Shown: positions 22,083 to 34,943, counted from the first letter of the stretch. The stretch: DNA of 64,000 nt from Mesotaenium endlicherianum (GCA_009602735.1 WELA01003517.1:245124-309123), one strand, 5' to 3'. Numbers and translations are program-made. The notes: generated by a model from the sequence alone, not told the origin.

Positions 22083-23597
22083 ATGGCTCCCACCACACAA
22101 AAGGAGGACAGAAAGCGCAAGGCAGAAGAAGCCAGGAGGACAATGGAGCAATACCAGAAGGAGTTGGCGGCGACGTCCCTCACCAGGAGAGAACAAGAAA
22201 GGGTCCGCAGACAACAAGAGGCGGCAAAAGAAGCACAGAGGAAGAAGGATCAGGAAGCGAAAAACCTCAGGAAAGCTGAGGAGGAGAGACAGAAGAAACA
22301 ACAAGAAGAAGCGGCAGCGGCAGAGGAGGAGAGAAGGAAAAAGGCTGAAGCGGACAGGCAGAAGAGCTTGGCCACTTACAGGTACACTGTGGTGGGTGGC
22401 CAAAACTTTGATAACCTGAAGGAAGCATTGCTGGCAGCCCAGGAGATCAACAAGCTGGAACAGACAACACTGCTACAGAGGGAAGGAGCTGCAGCACTGG
22501 ATAGGTACATCGAGACACACACGGGTGTGGTCCTCTACGAAGATTATGCCAAGATGGTGGGCTACACAGCAAAGCAGGCCCGGTACTTTGCCGATGATTT
22601 AGAGGAAGAGCCAGTCCCAATACCGGGAATAGTGGGAGATCAAAGACTCATCAGGATGGTGAGCATGCAGCCCGATAGCTTTAAGGATACGATATTCTAC
22701 CTCACACTACTGCCAGCTTACAATGAAGTTGAGAGAAGGAGCTGGGAGTACTTGGCCAGGGAAGCAGGACAGCAGATGTTCTCTCCCCACTGGTTCCCAT
22801 GTAAACTGAGGAAGGCTGAGCATGGACCCCGGTACTACCAGCAGCCAACAGACTGGAGGTGGATGACCGTCACAAACAAAAAGCAGGAGTGTGACCGAGC
22901 CCAACCGGATGACTTCCACAATGGCCTAGACGGCTACCTCACCCTACCACCTCACATTGCCCCTTGGGACCCAAGGCTGAATGGCCGCCTAAGCGATATG
23001 AATGCAGAGACCAAAGAGCACAGGAGGAGGGGGAGAGACTACTTCTCTAAGGGAAAGCATGCTTTTGTCAAAAAGGCGAAGAATGCAGGCCGGATAGATA
23101 TCAGCAGGCTGAAGGCCAAGCAACCTCCGGCGCGCCCTAAGAAAGGGAGGTCAGTAGACTACTCCATGTCCACCAGAGAGCAGGACGACTTAGTGGACGA
23201 GACTCCTACCCTCTCAGAGGAGGAAGATGAGGAGGATGAGGGAGAAGAACAAGGCAGAGGAGAAACATCAGAACCTGGTTCTCAGGACACCCAGGGGCAG
23301 GCGAGAGCAGGGCTTCCTCAGGAGCCAAGATCAGGAATATGGCATCTGACCCCGATCGTGGAGGTAACCGAACCGCGCACTCGCTCCCCCAGCCCACCTG
23401 CCCAAGCAGGGGAAGAAGCTGATCTGACTGTACTTGGCAGCATACAAAGGCAAAAATCCCCAGAGGATAGGAGAGCCAGAAGAGGAACACGCGGGGTGGC
23501 CAGAGGTATGCCGACCTCTCCCTTCGCTCAGGGGCATGTACCTCTTGCCAATGTATTTCAGCACCCTACTGGAATGCCTGTCTATGTGGGGATCAAG
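22083..23597 (+). CDS. ORF3 variant of element 2, unrecognised protein
   Basis: A long open frame with the same architecture as element 1 ORF3. A charged coiled-coil-like N-terminus (about residues 1-95) is followed by TYRYTVVGGQNFDNLKEAL, VLYEDYAKMVGYTA, PGIVGDQRLIRMV, YNEVERRSWEYLAREA, HWFPCKLRK, TDWRWMTVT, LPPHIAPWDPRL and FSKGKHAFVKKA. An acidic stretch and a tail with GHVPLANVFQHPTGMPVYV complete it. Core identity to element 1 ORF3 is only about 40-50% by eye, although the pol beside it is over 90% identical. The family A match ends at about 23597, where the orientation of the surrounding sequence switches. Function is unknown and no membrane segment is seen. Its start is bordered by the solo LTR. 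Confidence 0.8.
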
Positions 23598-23622
23598 TAT
23601 GCTTGTAACTGTTCAATTGTTA

Positions 23623-24898
23623 GTCCTGGAGGCATATTAAATACATCCGTGTACTGAGCAACGATTTTTGCAGCAGTAGGGTGCTCCGGAGGACTTACCT
23701 TTTTCTCAACCACTTCTTCAAGTTGAGGAGGTACGTCTCTTAGCAGCAGACAGAACATTCTGTCTTCCTTCTGGTTCCAGCTTTTGAAGAACTCCATTGC
23801 ATTCAGCAACTTGCATCCTTCTGGAAACCTCTTCTTTTCTTTCATTTGCCATCCACACAGGACAAGAGGAATAGCACTGGTGGGTGCCAAGTCAGTCTGC
23901 CCATCACTGGCTCCTCTTACTTTAACTGTACCTCTGCTCTAACACACTTCAGCTTGATGTCTATTAAGCCAGGACCTGCCAGCACGAGATCATAAAAGCC
24001 AGTGTTGAGTACCTCAAATGTAAGCGTTTCAGTTGGAATTGCAATGCCAGAACCTAATTGGACCTCAATAAGCTTGGTTATAACTCCTCCCGGGATACTT
24101 GAGGCATCTCCAAGGAATATTTTTCTATTCCCTTGGGTGACAGTAGGCAGCCTTAGCCGCTTCACTAAGTCCTTGTGGATCAAAGTATGTGACGCCCCTC
24201 CGTCAACAAATGCCCTCACCTTCCTACCTGCAATCATGCAATGCAGTAGGATAAGGGGGACTGTCTTTTCCTGACTTTCGCATTATTCTCCTGACTTAGC
24301 AAAGAAATGTTGGACATCAGGTGGAACAAGAGCATCCAGAGTGTGCACTCTCTGGACGTCTATATTGCTGATGGTCTCCTTTATCTGGTTGTCAGGCATG
24401 CATAGTGAATCCAGTTCAGCAGGACCCATAATACCTGCTACGAGGGCAGCTAGTGACGACTCATTATCTGTAGCATCCTCACAGTCAGTAGACTGGATTA
24501 CTGACTGTTGCTGTCTTTTAAAGGCTGGTCTTTTCTCTCGACCTTTGGGAGGTGCTTGGCTGGACACTGCTCTTTGAAGTGACCCGTCTGCTGGCAATAG
24601 AAGCAAATCGATTTTGCTGAGGCTGGTCTCGGCTTAGTCCTACCACCACCGCTTCCAAAGCTGCCTCGAGAGAAACCACCTCTACCTCTAGACTGTATAG
24701 CATTATACTCATACCCATATTCATCACCCTGATCATCCTCAGCCTGGTCTCCTTCAATTGCATTGTAGGAATTGTGGGGCTTTTTGACAACCTTCGACAC
24801 CAAAGCATTACTCTGGCGCTTGTGATGAACTGCTGCTCATCCCAGGCATTAGCATCCTGGATCAAGTCAGCCAGTTTCTCATACTTCTTCTCAGCAAA
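23623..24898 (-). pseudogene. Minus-strand family A gag-pol fragment (element 2)
   Basis: Reading on the minus strand from 24898: the end of the gag capsid domain, the RGG stretch and CCHC knuckle (CFYCQQTGHFKEQC), the gag-pol overlap with the TTTAAAA heptamer, the protease ([20 protein letters not shown]) and the linker up to [14 protein letters not shown]. It abuts the partial LTR of element 3 at 24899. A few breaks are visible. With the minus-strand 3' LTR at 8303-9021 it probably forms the outer parts of one minus-strand element (inference). Confidence 0.88.
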
Positions 24899-25566
24899 AT
24901 AAGTTCAGCCTGCTGAACTCTAGTTAACAATCAGTCTGCTGGACTTTATATTTAATATCTGTTTAATGACTCAGGCCGGAAGTAGCAGGCTGATGTCAGC
25001 TTAAGTCAGCTTGCTGACACATTCTTTGACAGCCAGCTGACTTCCGTACTCGGTAGCAGCGAATTGCCTCGATATGCATCTAAGTGTGGTATACTAGATG
25101 AATGGCCAGATGACATCCCTATGATGGATGGCGATTCGGGATGATGGAAGATGGCGGTGGATTTGGTTAACCGAGGTCCTACCAACAAGGTTAACTCCCG
25201 GGTAGGCGGTGCCATCGCACTGACCGTTGAACAGTAAACTCATTCCATGTACATATGCTAGGCATTGCTCTCGAGTTCGGCATTTGGAAACGAGGCCAAC
25301 TCTCTTGTACAGCTTACTAAGAGGGATCAGAATCCAAGGCGAGAAGCCATTGATACGCACTGTCTTCTAACCTTGCTTATGTATGAGTATACTGATTTGG
25401 ATTATTGATGCTAGTTTACTCGCATTTGACTTACGAGTATTATTCCCTGCTAGTGTGTTGTCCTTTGCCGTTTAACCAGTTAACGGAAAATATCATAAAG
25501 ATTACTTGCTGGTATAAAGATCTTTATTAATTGTTAATCTCCTATTTGGTAAGTTGATTCATTTCA
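24899..25566 (+). repeat. Partial 5' LTR of element 3 (family A)
   Basis: Matches the family A LTR from its internal AAGTTCAGCCTGCTGAAC to the terminal TTCATTTCA. The start abuts minus-strand family A gag with an A-rich overlap. Confidence 0.9.
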
Positions 25567-25600
25567 GTGGTATCGGAGCAGTTATTACAGTCTTCTTTGT

Positions 25601-27081
25601 ATGGTAAGGACAAGGTCTCAAACTAGCAACTCCCAAGACATGGAGAACCAAGATAACGAAAATGTCGAAAACCAGGCGGAAAGCCACGTAGCGGGAACCC
25701 GTACCTATTCTGAAGCAGTGGCAGATACTGCAGCTAGAGAGGCTGCAGATGAGGCAGCTGCTATTGCCGCAGTCACAGCACAGCAAGCTGAGGAGGAGAG
25801 AGCCAGATTAGAAGCTAGATTAGATTAGCAAAGGCCGCTGAAGATACAGAAAGAAGGGAAGGACAGCCAGCTGACGAGCGCACTGTTGAAGAACTTATGG
25901 CATCAAGGGCCAATGTTTTGAACCCACCTCCTGCTGTACAACTCAATGTACCCCTATGTCAAATACGTGACCGACTGAATGCGGCAGGACTTGCTGCTGC
26001 AGGAGCGAGAGGGACTGTTGAGGACACTACTTAGCGAGTAGATGCCAATGCTGCTGCTGCATTTGCTTGACAACCACCCCAGAGTGTAGACTTGGGAGCA
26101 TTGTTCGTTCAAATGCAGTCGCAAATGGCGACCATGTATCAGTCCCAACAGGAGGACAAAAGAATCATAATGTCTCTACTGCGGGACAGAGACCAACTGG
26201 GGTCTCAAACCACTAGTGGTGGTGGCCGAGGGCCTACTAAGCCCAAGCCGAAACCTCCCCAAGAATATGATCCTGAGGGAAATAGAAAATACTACTTGAT
26301 CAAGTTTCTCGCTAATGTTGAGCAGGGGCTGGAGAACTATCCGAAACTGCAAGATTACGAGAAGGTCAGGCACACCGGTGCGCTACTGAAAGGCGGTGCC
26401 GCAGACTGGTGGCTTTCCTGGAAAGGAGAGCGTAAGGCTCGGCAACTCGGTGACCCTACGTGGGTAGAGTTTGTTGAGAAGTTGCATGAGAAGTTTGATG
26501 TCATCAACCAGCAGGAGAAAGCTATCTATGCGATGATCTTCCTGACAGTGCAGCAGACCGCTTCAGTTGCTGAGTTTGCTCAAAAGTTCCAGGAGAACAT
26601 GATGAAGCAGCCAGACTTGCCAGAACGGTATAGGATAGCATACTTCAGGTATGGCTTGAAATCCGAAGTCTCTGGTCATTTCGTTGAGAAGAAGTATGAG
26701 AAACTGGCTGACTTGATCCAGGATGCTGACGCCTAGGATCAGCAGCAGTTCAATCACAAGCGCCAGAGTAATGCTTTCGTGTCTAAGATTGTCAAAAAGC
26801 CCCACGATTCCTACAATGCAATTGAAAGAGAACAGACTGAGGATGATCAGGGTGATGGCTATGAGTATGAGTATAATGCCATACAGTCTAGAGGTAGAGG
26901 TGGCTTCCCTCGAGGCGGCTATGGAAGAGGTGGTGGTAGGACTAAGCCGAGACCAGCCTCAGCAAAATCCACTTGCTTCCATTGCCAGCAGCCAAGTCAC
27001 TTCAGAGAACAGTGTCCAGTCAAGCACCTCCCAAAAGTCGAGAGAAAAGACCAGCCTTTAAAAGACAGCAACAATCAGTAA
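25601..27081 (+). pseudogene. Element 3 gag
   Basis: Recognisable over the whole length of family A gag: an Ala/Glu-rich N-terminal region, the capsid-type domain ([33 protein letters not shown]), the RGG stretch and the knuckle CFHCQQPSHFREQC. It is broken, with a few interruptions, and is followed by the TTTAAAA heptamer. Confidence 0.88.
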
Positions 27082-30000
27082 TCCAGTCTACTGACTGTGA
27101 GGATGCTAGAGATAGTGAGTCGTCACTAGCTGCCCCCGTAGCAGGTATTATGGGTCCTGCTGATCTGGATTCACTATGCATGCCTAACAACCAGATAAAG
27201 GAGACCATCAGCAATATAGACATCCAGAGAGTGCAAACTCTGGATGCTCTTGTTCCACCTGATGTCCAACATTTCTTTGCTAAGTCAAGAGAACAATGCG
27301 AAAGTCAGGAAAAGACAGTCCCCCCTATCCTACTGCATTGCATGATTGCAGGTAGGAAGGTGAGGGCATTTGTTGACGGAGGGGCGTCACATACTTTTAT
27401 CCACAAGGACTTAGTTAAGCGGCTAAGGCTGCCTACTGTCACCCAAGGGAATAGAAAAATATTCCTTGGAGATGCCTCAAGTATCCCGGGAGGAGTTATA
27501 ACCAAGCCTATTGAGGTCCAGTTAGGTTATGGCATTGCAATTCTAACTGAAACGCTTACATTTGAGGTACTCAACACTGGCTTTTATGATCTCGTGCTGG
27601 GCAGGTCCTGGCTTAATAGACATCAAGCTGAAGTGTGTTGGAGCAGAGGTACAGTTAAAGTAAGAGGAGCCAGTGATGGGCAGACTGACTTGGCACCCAC
27701 CAGTGCTCTTCCTCTTGTCCTGTGTGGATGGCAAATGAAGGAAAAGAAGAGGCTTCCAGAAGGATGCAAGTTGCTGAATGCAATGGAGTTCGTCAAAAGC
27801 TGGAACCAGAAGGAAGACAGAATGTTCTGTCTGCTGCTAAGAGAGGTACCTCCTCAACCTGAAGAAGTGGTTGAGAAATAGGTAAGCCCACCGGAGCACC
27901 CTACTGCTGCAAAAATTGTTGCTCAGTACACTGATGTATTTAATATGCCTCCAGGACTACCTCCTAAGAGGGAAGTAGATCATTGGATTGATTAATTACC
28001 TGGTAGTCAGCCACCTTGGCAACGCACTTATGGCTTGTCTTATGTGGAGAGCGAGGAGTTGAAAACACAGATTGCAGAGCTTGAGGAAAATGGTCATATT
28101 TCCCCCAGTAAGTCACCTTACGGCGCACCCATTTTATTTGTTTAGAAAAAGGATGGCAGTATGCGGATGTGTGTGGACTACAGAGTCCTGAACAGAATTA
28201 CGGTAAAGAACAAGTATTTTTTACCCAGAATCGAGGACTTGCTTGATACCCTGTCTGGTGCTAAGGTGTTCAGTAAGATAGATCTCAAGAGTGGTTATCA
28301 TCAAATCAGAATTGCTGAAGGGGATGAACACAAGACTGCCTTCCGCACACGTTACGGACATTATGAGTTCAACGTGATGCCATTCGGACTGACTAATGCT
28401 CCCGCAACATTTATGGGTGCTATGAATGACATTTTCAGGCCTTATTTGGATAAATTTGTGCAGGTTTTCCTGGATGATATTTTAATTTTCTCTAAAGATG
28501 AGACTCAGCACGCTAAACACTTAAAGACAGTTATATGCTAAAATGAGGAAGTGTGATTTCTTTAAGGAAAGTATTGAATTTTTAGGCCACGTTGTCAGTA
28601 AAGAGGGCATCAGTGTGGACCCTAAGAAAGTCCAGACCATAAAGGACTGGCCAGTACCACAGAGTGTCTCTGAAGTTAGATCCTTCCTCGGGTTGGCTAA
28701 CTACTATAGGAGATTTATTGAGAATTATTCCACAAAGGCCAGTAAACTGACTGACCTTACTAAGAAAGACATAGGGTATGTGTGGGGGGAAGAGCAACAG
28801 GCTGCCTTCCAGACCCTTAAAGATGCCCTTTGTTCTGCCCCAGTGCTAGCCGTGTATGACCCCAGCAAACCGGTGCAGGTGGTCACTGATGCCTCTGACT
28901 TTGCCATGGGTGCTATTTTGTTGCAGCCTGCTGACAAAACCACAAAGGATGGTAAGGTACGGCAGGAGTGGCATCCTGTGTTTTACGAATCTATGAAATT
29001 TAATCCAGCGGAGATTAATTACTCAGTGCATGATAAAGAGCTGCTAGCTATCATTCATGTGCTCAAACAGCGGAGAGCATACTTACATGGTAAGGCCTTT
29101 AAGGTGATTACAGATCATCTAGCTCTGACTCACTTTCAGAAGAAGTCCAAGCTGTCGAGGAGGGAGAACCGCTGGAGCCAGATGCTGGAGCAATTCCAAG
29201 TCCAAATTGACTACAAACCAGGGAAGTTGAATCCTGCTGATGCACTCTCTAGAAGACTTGACTTGCAAGAAAGGAACTTTAGTCAGCATGGTGTAGATAA
29301 AGTCCTGTGTGCACTCACTTTACTAAAGGTGAAAAAGTCCTTCCTTGAACAACTTAGGAAAGCCTACCTTTCGGACCCAACATTTGAGCCCAGCCCCACT
29401 ACTGGTGTGTGTCGTGCTACTACACTCAGGTATAAACTTAAGGGAGGGGTCTGGGTGACTGAAACCACTTCAGGCAGGCTGAAGCTGGTCATTCCTAATA
29501 ACTTGGAAATAAATTTTCTTTTATTGAGTCAAGCACATGACAGTGTACTGGGTGGGCATTTGGGGCAGGCCAAAACTGTTGGCAAACTGGCAAAACATTA
29601 TCATTGGGAAGGGTTGCCCCAGGAGGTCTTGAAATATGTGCAGTCCTGTGATCAGTGTCAAAGAAATAAGTCTAGTCACACACCACCGGGAGGTCTCTTG
29701 CAATCGCTGCCCATCCCAGCGGGACGCTGGGAAACTATATGCATGGACTGGGTGGTCACACTGCCACGAACGGCTAATGGGCATGATTCGATACTAGTAG
29801 TCGTGGATAAACTAACGAAAATGGTCATTTTCATCCCCACAACTGTCAAAGTAACTGCACTCGAAACAGCGAGACAGTTCTACAACCATGTAGTATGCCA
29901 ACATGGGCTACCCTCTAATATCATCCAAGACCGAGACTCAAAATTTACCTCTAAGTTCAAGAGAGCTTTAATGGGATTAATGGGAGTCAAACAGCTGCTC

Positions 30001-32095
30001 AGCACAGCAAACCACCCTCAAACTGATGGGCAGACTGAAAGAACTAACCGATATCTGCAGGAGGTCCTGAGAGCATATATTAACCAAAAACAAGATAATT
30101 GGGATGACCTGTTGCCTCAAATTCAGTTTGCAGTCAACAATGCGGTGCACGCGTCAACGGGCAAGACTCCTTTTGAACTCAGCCTCGGTAGAGCCCCTAA
30201 GTCTCCTTTAGATGTACTGGGGGAGTCTTTAACTGACCCAGAAGGGATTGACAACCCGGTCTCCCTCCAGTTAACTCAGGAGTTTGCTGACACCCTGTCA
30301 GAAGTCCAACAAAACGTGCACAAAGCCCAAGAAAACCAACAAAAATACGCTAATCAACACCGTCGGTGTAATGTATCAGTTCATTATTTATTTAATAAAT
30401 TGCATATATAAATATAACACTAAATAAGTATTATGTCTATATACTCACATGTGCGAGTTCATCTAAATGAATGTATGTCGATGTAATGCGAGTTTACTTA
30501 CTTTGTCAAAAAGGTCAGCAGAATGACTTTTGTACCATAGTGTGGTTTGCTGACATTGTTGAAAAGGTCAGCAGGATGACTTTTTTATCATAGTATAGTT
30601 TGCTGAGATTTATATATCAGTTATATACAGGATATAATATCAGTAGGTTGACATATAGTAAGCTCGCTTGATATTAGTCAACATACTTAGCTTCAGTACG
30701 CTGAGGATACACATATTCATTTAGATTGTTATTTGTAGATTGGCACATGTGACCGTAGTATACTGAAAGTCGGGAGGTCGACTGAGATTTGGTAAACCAA
30801 TGTCCTACCAGTGTGATTAACTCCTGGGTAGGCGGAGCCGTCGTCAGTCAACTGAACAGTTAGGACTTCAGTCAACCGACCAATTAATATGGTCGTTATA
30901 CCTAGATCCGTGGGTCCCAACTTAACGGGTTTCCCACGAAACGGCGCACCTTGCGCCGTGGTCAACCAGGTGGTCACTAGGTACATAGCAGGCTGGGATC
31001 TCGTGGTCGCTCATTCTGGACAGTAGGCTTTACAGTCGGATTTCTACTTGCAAGTCATGTGTGCACTTTTGGGTTCGTTCTAATGACCAGCCTTCACAGA
31101 AATTAACATGGTTGCTTTGTCTGCGCTCCAAATGGGACGAACTAGGACTTTTCGGAAAGGTCTCGTCAAGATGCATCCGTTGCCGTTAAGTTTGAAGTAG
31201 TATTGGCAGAGTTATGCCCTCTGACATTTCGGGGTCACACAGCGGACAGATTCCATGGTTTTGCACCTAAGTCAGTGGGATGTGATTTAGCTACATTATG
31301 GTCATCTGAATGAGAGCGCCTTTGCAATTCAGTCCCCTGATGTTGTGCATGTGCTATACATGCTTGCATGCTTGGTAGGCAAGAGGCCATGAGTTTCTAA
31401 AGGAGAAGCTCTACTCCTCAAGCTCGCCTCTTTCTTGTGCCTTGTATTCGCGTGCAACTATGGCACACTACGATGAGCGAATCAAGGGTTATAGATGAGT
31501 AAACGGAATTCATTATAAGGGCGAAGATCGCTCCCTGATTTCACACGCTTCCACCTATCTCTGATCTTTTATATTTAAATGAAATATATTAATCTTGAAT
31601 AAGCAAGATTCATTTCAGTCAGGAGCTGACTTTTTCTAAGGGCGATTTAGTCAAACTGCATTCTTAGCACCTGTACCTCCCTGGTGTGGTCAAGAAGAAG
31701 CTTGGCCCTGTCTGGGTCGGTCCATATTCGGTAGTGCGTCGTGTCGGTCGAAATGCTTACAAACTGAACATGTCAGCGAACTACAAGGGTCACCAGGTCT
31801 TTAATGTCTCCTTCCTGGAACCATACACCAAAGGTGATACACTGTTCACAGGTCGGTTACCTGTCCAAACGGGACCGGTCCCCGCTGTCGGGACGGCGAC
31901 CCTGACGAATATGAGGTCAATGAGATTTTAGACGCTCGCTCGGTCCGTCAATCGTCTAAATATGTCATGAAGTACCTCATCCGATGGAAGGGTTACGATG
32001 CCTCTGAGGATACTTGGGAATTTAAGGACCAGCTGACCAATGCCAAAGGGGCGTTGAAACGGTTCCACCTTTGGGAGGCTGGGGCACCGCCCAAA
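26973..32095 (+). pseudogene. Element 3 pol, interrupted by a solo LTR
   Basis: Protease, RT, RNase H, integrase and chromodomain are all recognisable and close to element 1. A protease-linker frame opens from 26973 in the gag overlap, and a long frame runs from RT through integrase (28543-30366). A 1251-bp solo LTR lies between integrase and the C-terminal region (30367-31617), with pol sequence resuming after it to the chromodomain. Several further breaks are present. Confidence 0.88.
30367..31617 (+). repeat. Solo LTR of a sister family (A'), 1251 bp, with 5-bp target duplication
   Basis: Begins TGTAATGTATCAG and ends AGATTCATTTCA, termini like those of family A, but it is much longer and mostly different inside. 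A shared block near 30820 (CTGGGTAGGCGG, compared with CCGGGTAGGCGG in family A) shows common ancestry. The flanks are GTCGG (30362-30366) and GTCAG (31618-31622), a 5-bp duplication with one changed base. No internal element sequence is present. Confidence 0.85.
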
Positions 32096-32444
32096 CTGTC
32101 ACTTCAGTAGACATTGGAAGGTGACAGGAGGTCCTGTCTCCATATAAGTTGGAGGGGGATGTGACAGTTAGTGACAGTTGTGACAGGCAGCCCACCTTTA
32201 GACTTAAGTTGGAGGGAGTGGTATTCTGTTTCGGGATCAGCCGGAAAATCTCTGATAACCATATTACACACTCAACCTGCGCTCACACTCACTTTCTCAA
32301 CAAACTCAATCTTTCCCTTATATTCACACACACCAGGTATTTCACACTAGGAACTCTCTCGAGCGCGTTCCTCTTCATCAAGGGTACTCGGTAGCGAAAA
32401 ATATCATGGATTCACTGACTGCATTGTGTTTATGATTGAGCAGG

Positions 32445-34106
32445 ATGACTCAAAAGTTGGAACTCAAGAGTAAGAGAAGGGCGAAAGAGGCACATGCAGA
32501 ATACTTGCAATTCCGTGGAGACATCGAATCATCCTCCATCTCCGCTCGGGAATCACAACGACTCCAACAACAGCGGGAGGCACAGAAGAAGAAGGAGGAG
32601 GAGGAACAGGTCAGACTGAGGCAGGAAGAACTAGACAGAAAAGCTGCAGAGGAGGCCAAGAAAGCAGAGGAGGAGAGGCAAGCTGAGGAGAAGCGGAAGC
32701 AGCAGGCTGAAGAAGAGCAGAGGAGAATCAGCAGCTACCGCTATACAGTACTGGGCAAGAGCTTCAATCTACTAGAGGAGGCCTTCAAGTATGCTCAGAG
32801 AAGTCGCAGTGAGTCACAGAAGGACATCCTTCAGAAGGAAGGGGAGACATCCGAACACTTTGACAAGTATATAGAGGTCAGCACGGGGCTCCTCCTCTAC
32901 CACGATTACGCCAGGATGGTAGGATATACGATCAGGGAGGCCAAGGCAATGGCCCAGGTGAACGAAGCAGGGGCTGTATCGATTCTTGGTTTTTGGGGGG
33001 AAGGTAGGGTCATCAGAATGATCCCCATGGACGCGGACAGCTTTAAGGACTCTACACCCCATAACCGGTTCAAGGCCATGTATAATGAGGTGGAGAGGAG
33101 AAGCTGGGAATTCTTGGCCAGGGAAACCAGTCAGCTAGACTTTGCAGGGCACTGGTACTCTTGTACTCTTAAAAGGACAGAACCTGCCTTCTTCCAGAAG
33201 CCCACCAATTGGCGGTGGATGACCATCAACATGAGGGACCAGCAGAATGACAGGGCGATGGATGAGGATTTCCTGACAGACCTAAAGGGGAACATAGTAT
33301 TGCCCCCTCACATTGCGGCTTGGGACCCATGATTGGATGGAGTCACAGACTGCATGAGCCAAGAAATGCAGGGGGACAGAAGCAGGGCCCGAGAGTCATT
33401 CTCAAAAGGGAAGCACGCTTATGCCAAATGGGCAAGGAAGCAGGGGGAAAAGGACCTGTATGCGGTCCGGACTCAGCAGTCCCCAGCACCCAAAAGGGGA
33501 AGGTCAGTGGGATATTCTTTTTCTCAGGAAGAGCTAGAACAGCTGACAGAAGAGACCCCAGAAGTCTCAGAGGAACCCGGGGACGGAGAGGAGGAGGAGT
33601 CTGAGGAAGACGAGGAGGAAGGCGAGGAGGAGGACACTAGCCCCGCCGTGATCCTGACACCTGCCACATCCCCTGTAAGGGAGAAGACGGGGTTGGCCCT
33701 GCAGCAACTCGCTGAAGAGGAGGATATCACTTGGCTGGGAACTGCCAGAGGACAGAGCCCATCTCCAGGCACGGAGACCCAGTCAGACAGGGCAGACAGG
33801 AGGGCTGCTAGAGAAATAGCCAGAGGCCTGCCGGCATCTCCCTCGCAAAGAGGGCATGTACCCTTAGCTCATGTTATGCAACATCCTTTTGGGATGCCGG
33901 TATACGTACCAGTCAGTTTGAGGGATGCCCAGGAGAAGGCTGCCTCCATTCAGTTTCAAACCGTGCAGGAGGAAACAGCACATTTACTGCGTTCTCCGCC
34001 GGGTCCTTACACGGAACCTCCCTCTTTGACAGGCTTCAAAAGACCCCAAGACAGGAGGAGGACTGACTCCCCTGACTATAGGGCCCCAGGGGCATCTCCC
34101 TCCTAA
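32445..34106 (+). pseudogene. Element 3 ORF3
   Basis: The same protein type as element 1 ORF3: a charged coiled-coil-like N-terminus, SYRYTVLGKSFNLLEEAF, YNEVERRSWEFLARE, LPPHIAAWDP, FSKGKHAYAKWA, an acidic stretch and the tail GHVPLAHVMQHPFGMPVYVP, ending in RRTDSPDYRAPGASPS. About one break. The ATG at 32445 is preceded by the same GAGCAGG context. This copy shows the conserved C-terminal tail well. Confidence 0.85.
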
Positions 34107-34225
34107 GGGCGGAAGGCCAAGGGCACAGCATGCTGGATGGGAGAGGGATCAGTATTTTCAGTCGGGGAAACCTATGTACCCTGTGTCAGTATTGTCGAGG
34201 CGAGAACATGTTAAGCTGGAGGGAT

Positions 34226-34943
34226 TGTAATGAATCAGTATATTGGTTGATATAATATTCATTTACATATAACAATTAAATTAGTTCAGTTTGCTGACCT
34301 CTAGTTAATAATCAGTCTGTTGGACTTTATAATTAATATCAGTTTAATGACTCAGCCAGAAGCAGCAGGCTGAAAGCTTAAGTCAGCTTGCTGACACATT
34401 CTTTGACAGCCAGCTGACTTCCGTACTCGGTAGCAGCGAACTGCCTCGATATGCATCTAAGTGTGGTATGCTAGATGAGTGGCCAGGTGACATCCCTATG
34501 ATAGATGGCGATACGGGATGATGGGAGATGGCGGTGGATTTGGTTAACCGAGGTCCTACCAACGTGGTTAACTCCCGGGTAGGCGGTGCCATTGCACTGG
34601 GCGTTGAACAGTAAACTCATTCCATGTACATACGCCAGGCATTGCTCTCGAGTTCGGCATTTGGAAACGAGGCCAACTCTCTTGTACAGCTTACTGAAAG
34701 AGATTTGAATCCAAGGCGAGAAGCCATTGATACGCACTGTCTTCTAACCTTGCTTATGTATGAGTTTACTGATTTGCATTATTGATGCTAGTTTACTCGC
34801 ATTTGACTTACGAGTATTATTCCCTGCTAGTGTGTTGTCCTTTGCCGTTTAACCACTTAACAAAAAATACCATAAAGATTACTTGCTGATATAAAGATCT
34901 TTATTAATTGTTAATCGCCTATTTGGTAAGTCGATTCATTTCA
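34226..34943 (+). repeat. 3' LTR of element 3 (family A)
   Basis: 718 bp, TGTAATGAATCAG to GATTCATTTCA, preceded by AAGCTGGAGGGAT. The sequence after it is not family A. Confidence 0.92.

Larger units (their letters stand above)
24899..34943 (+). mobile_element. Element 3: family A Ty3/gypsy chromovirus, broken
   Basis: Parts: partial 5' LTR 24899-25566, primer binding site at about 25568, gag 25601-27081, pol about 26973-32095 with a solo LTR of another family inside it, ORF3 32445-34106, hairpin 34191-34207, polypurine tract, and 3' LTR 34226-34943. By eye the two LTRs differ by roughly 5-6% over the shared part, so it is older than element 1. The copy has several breaks. ORF3 is of the element 1 type. 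Confidence 0.9.

Noticed and set aside
22059-22403. Leucine/phenylalanine-rich minus-strand frame resembling a membrane protein
   Set aside because: It is the antisense of the Lys/Glu-rich coiled-coil start of the ORF3 variant.
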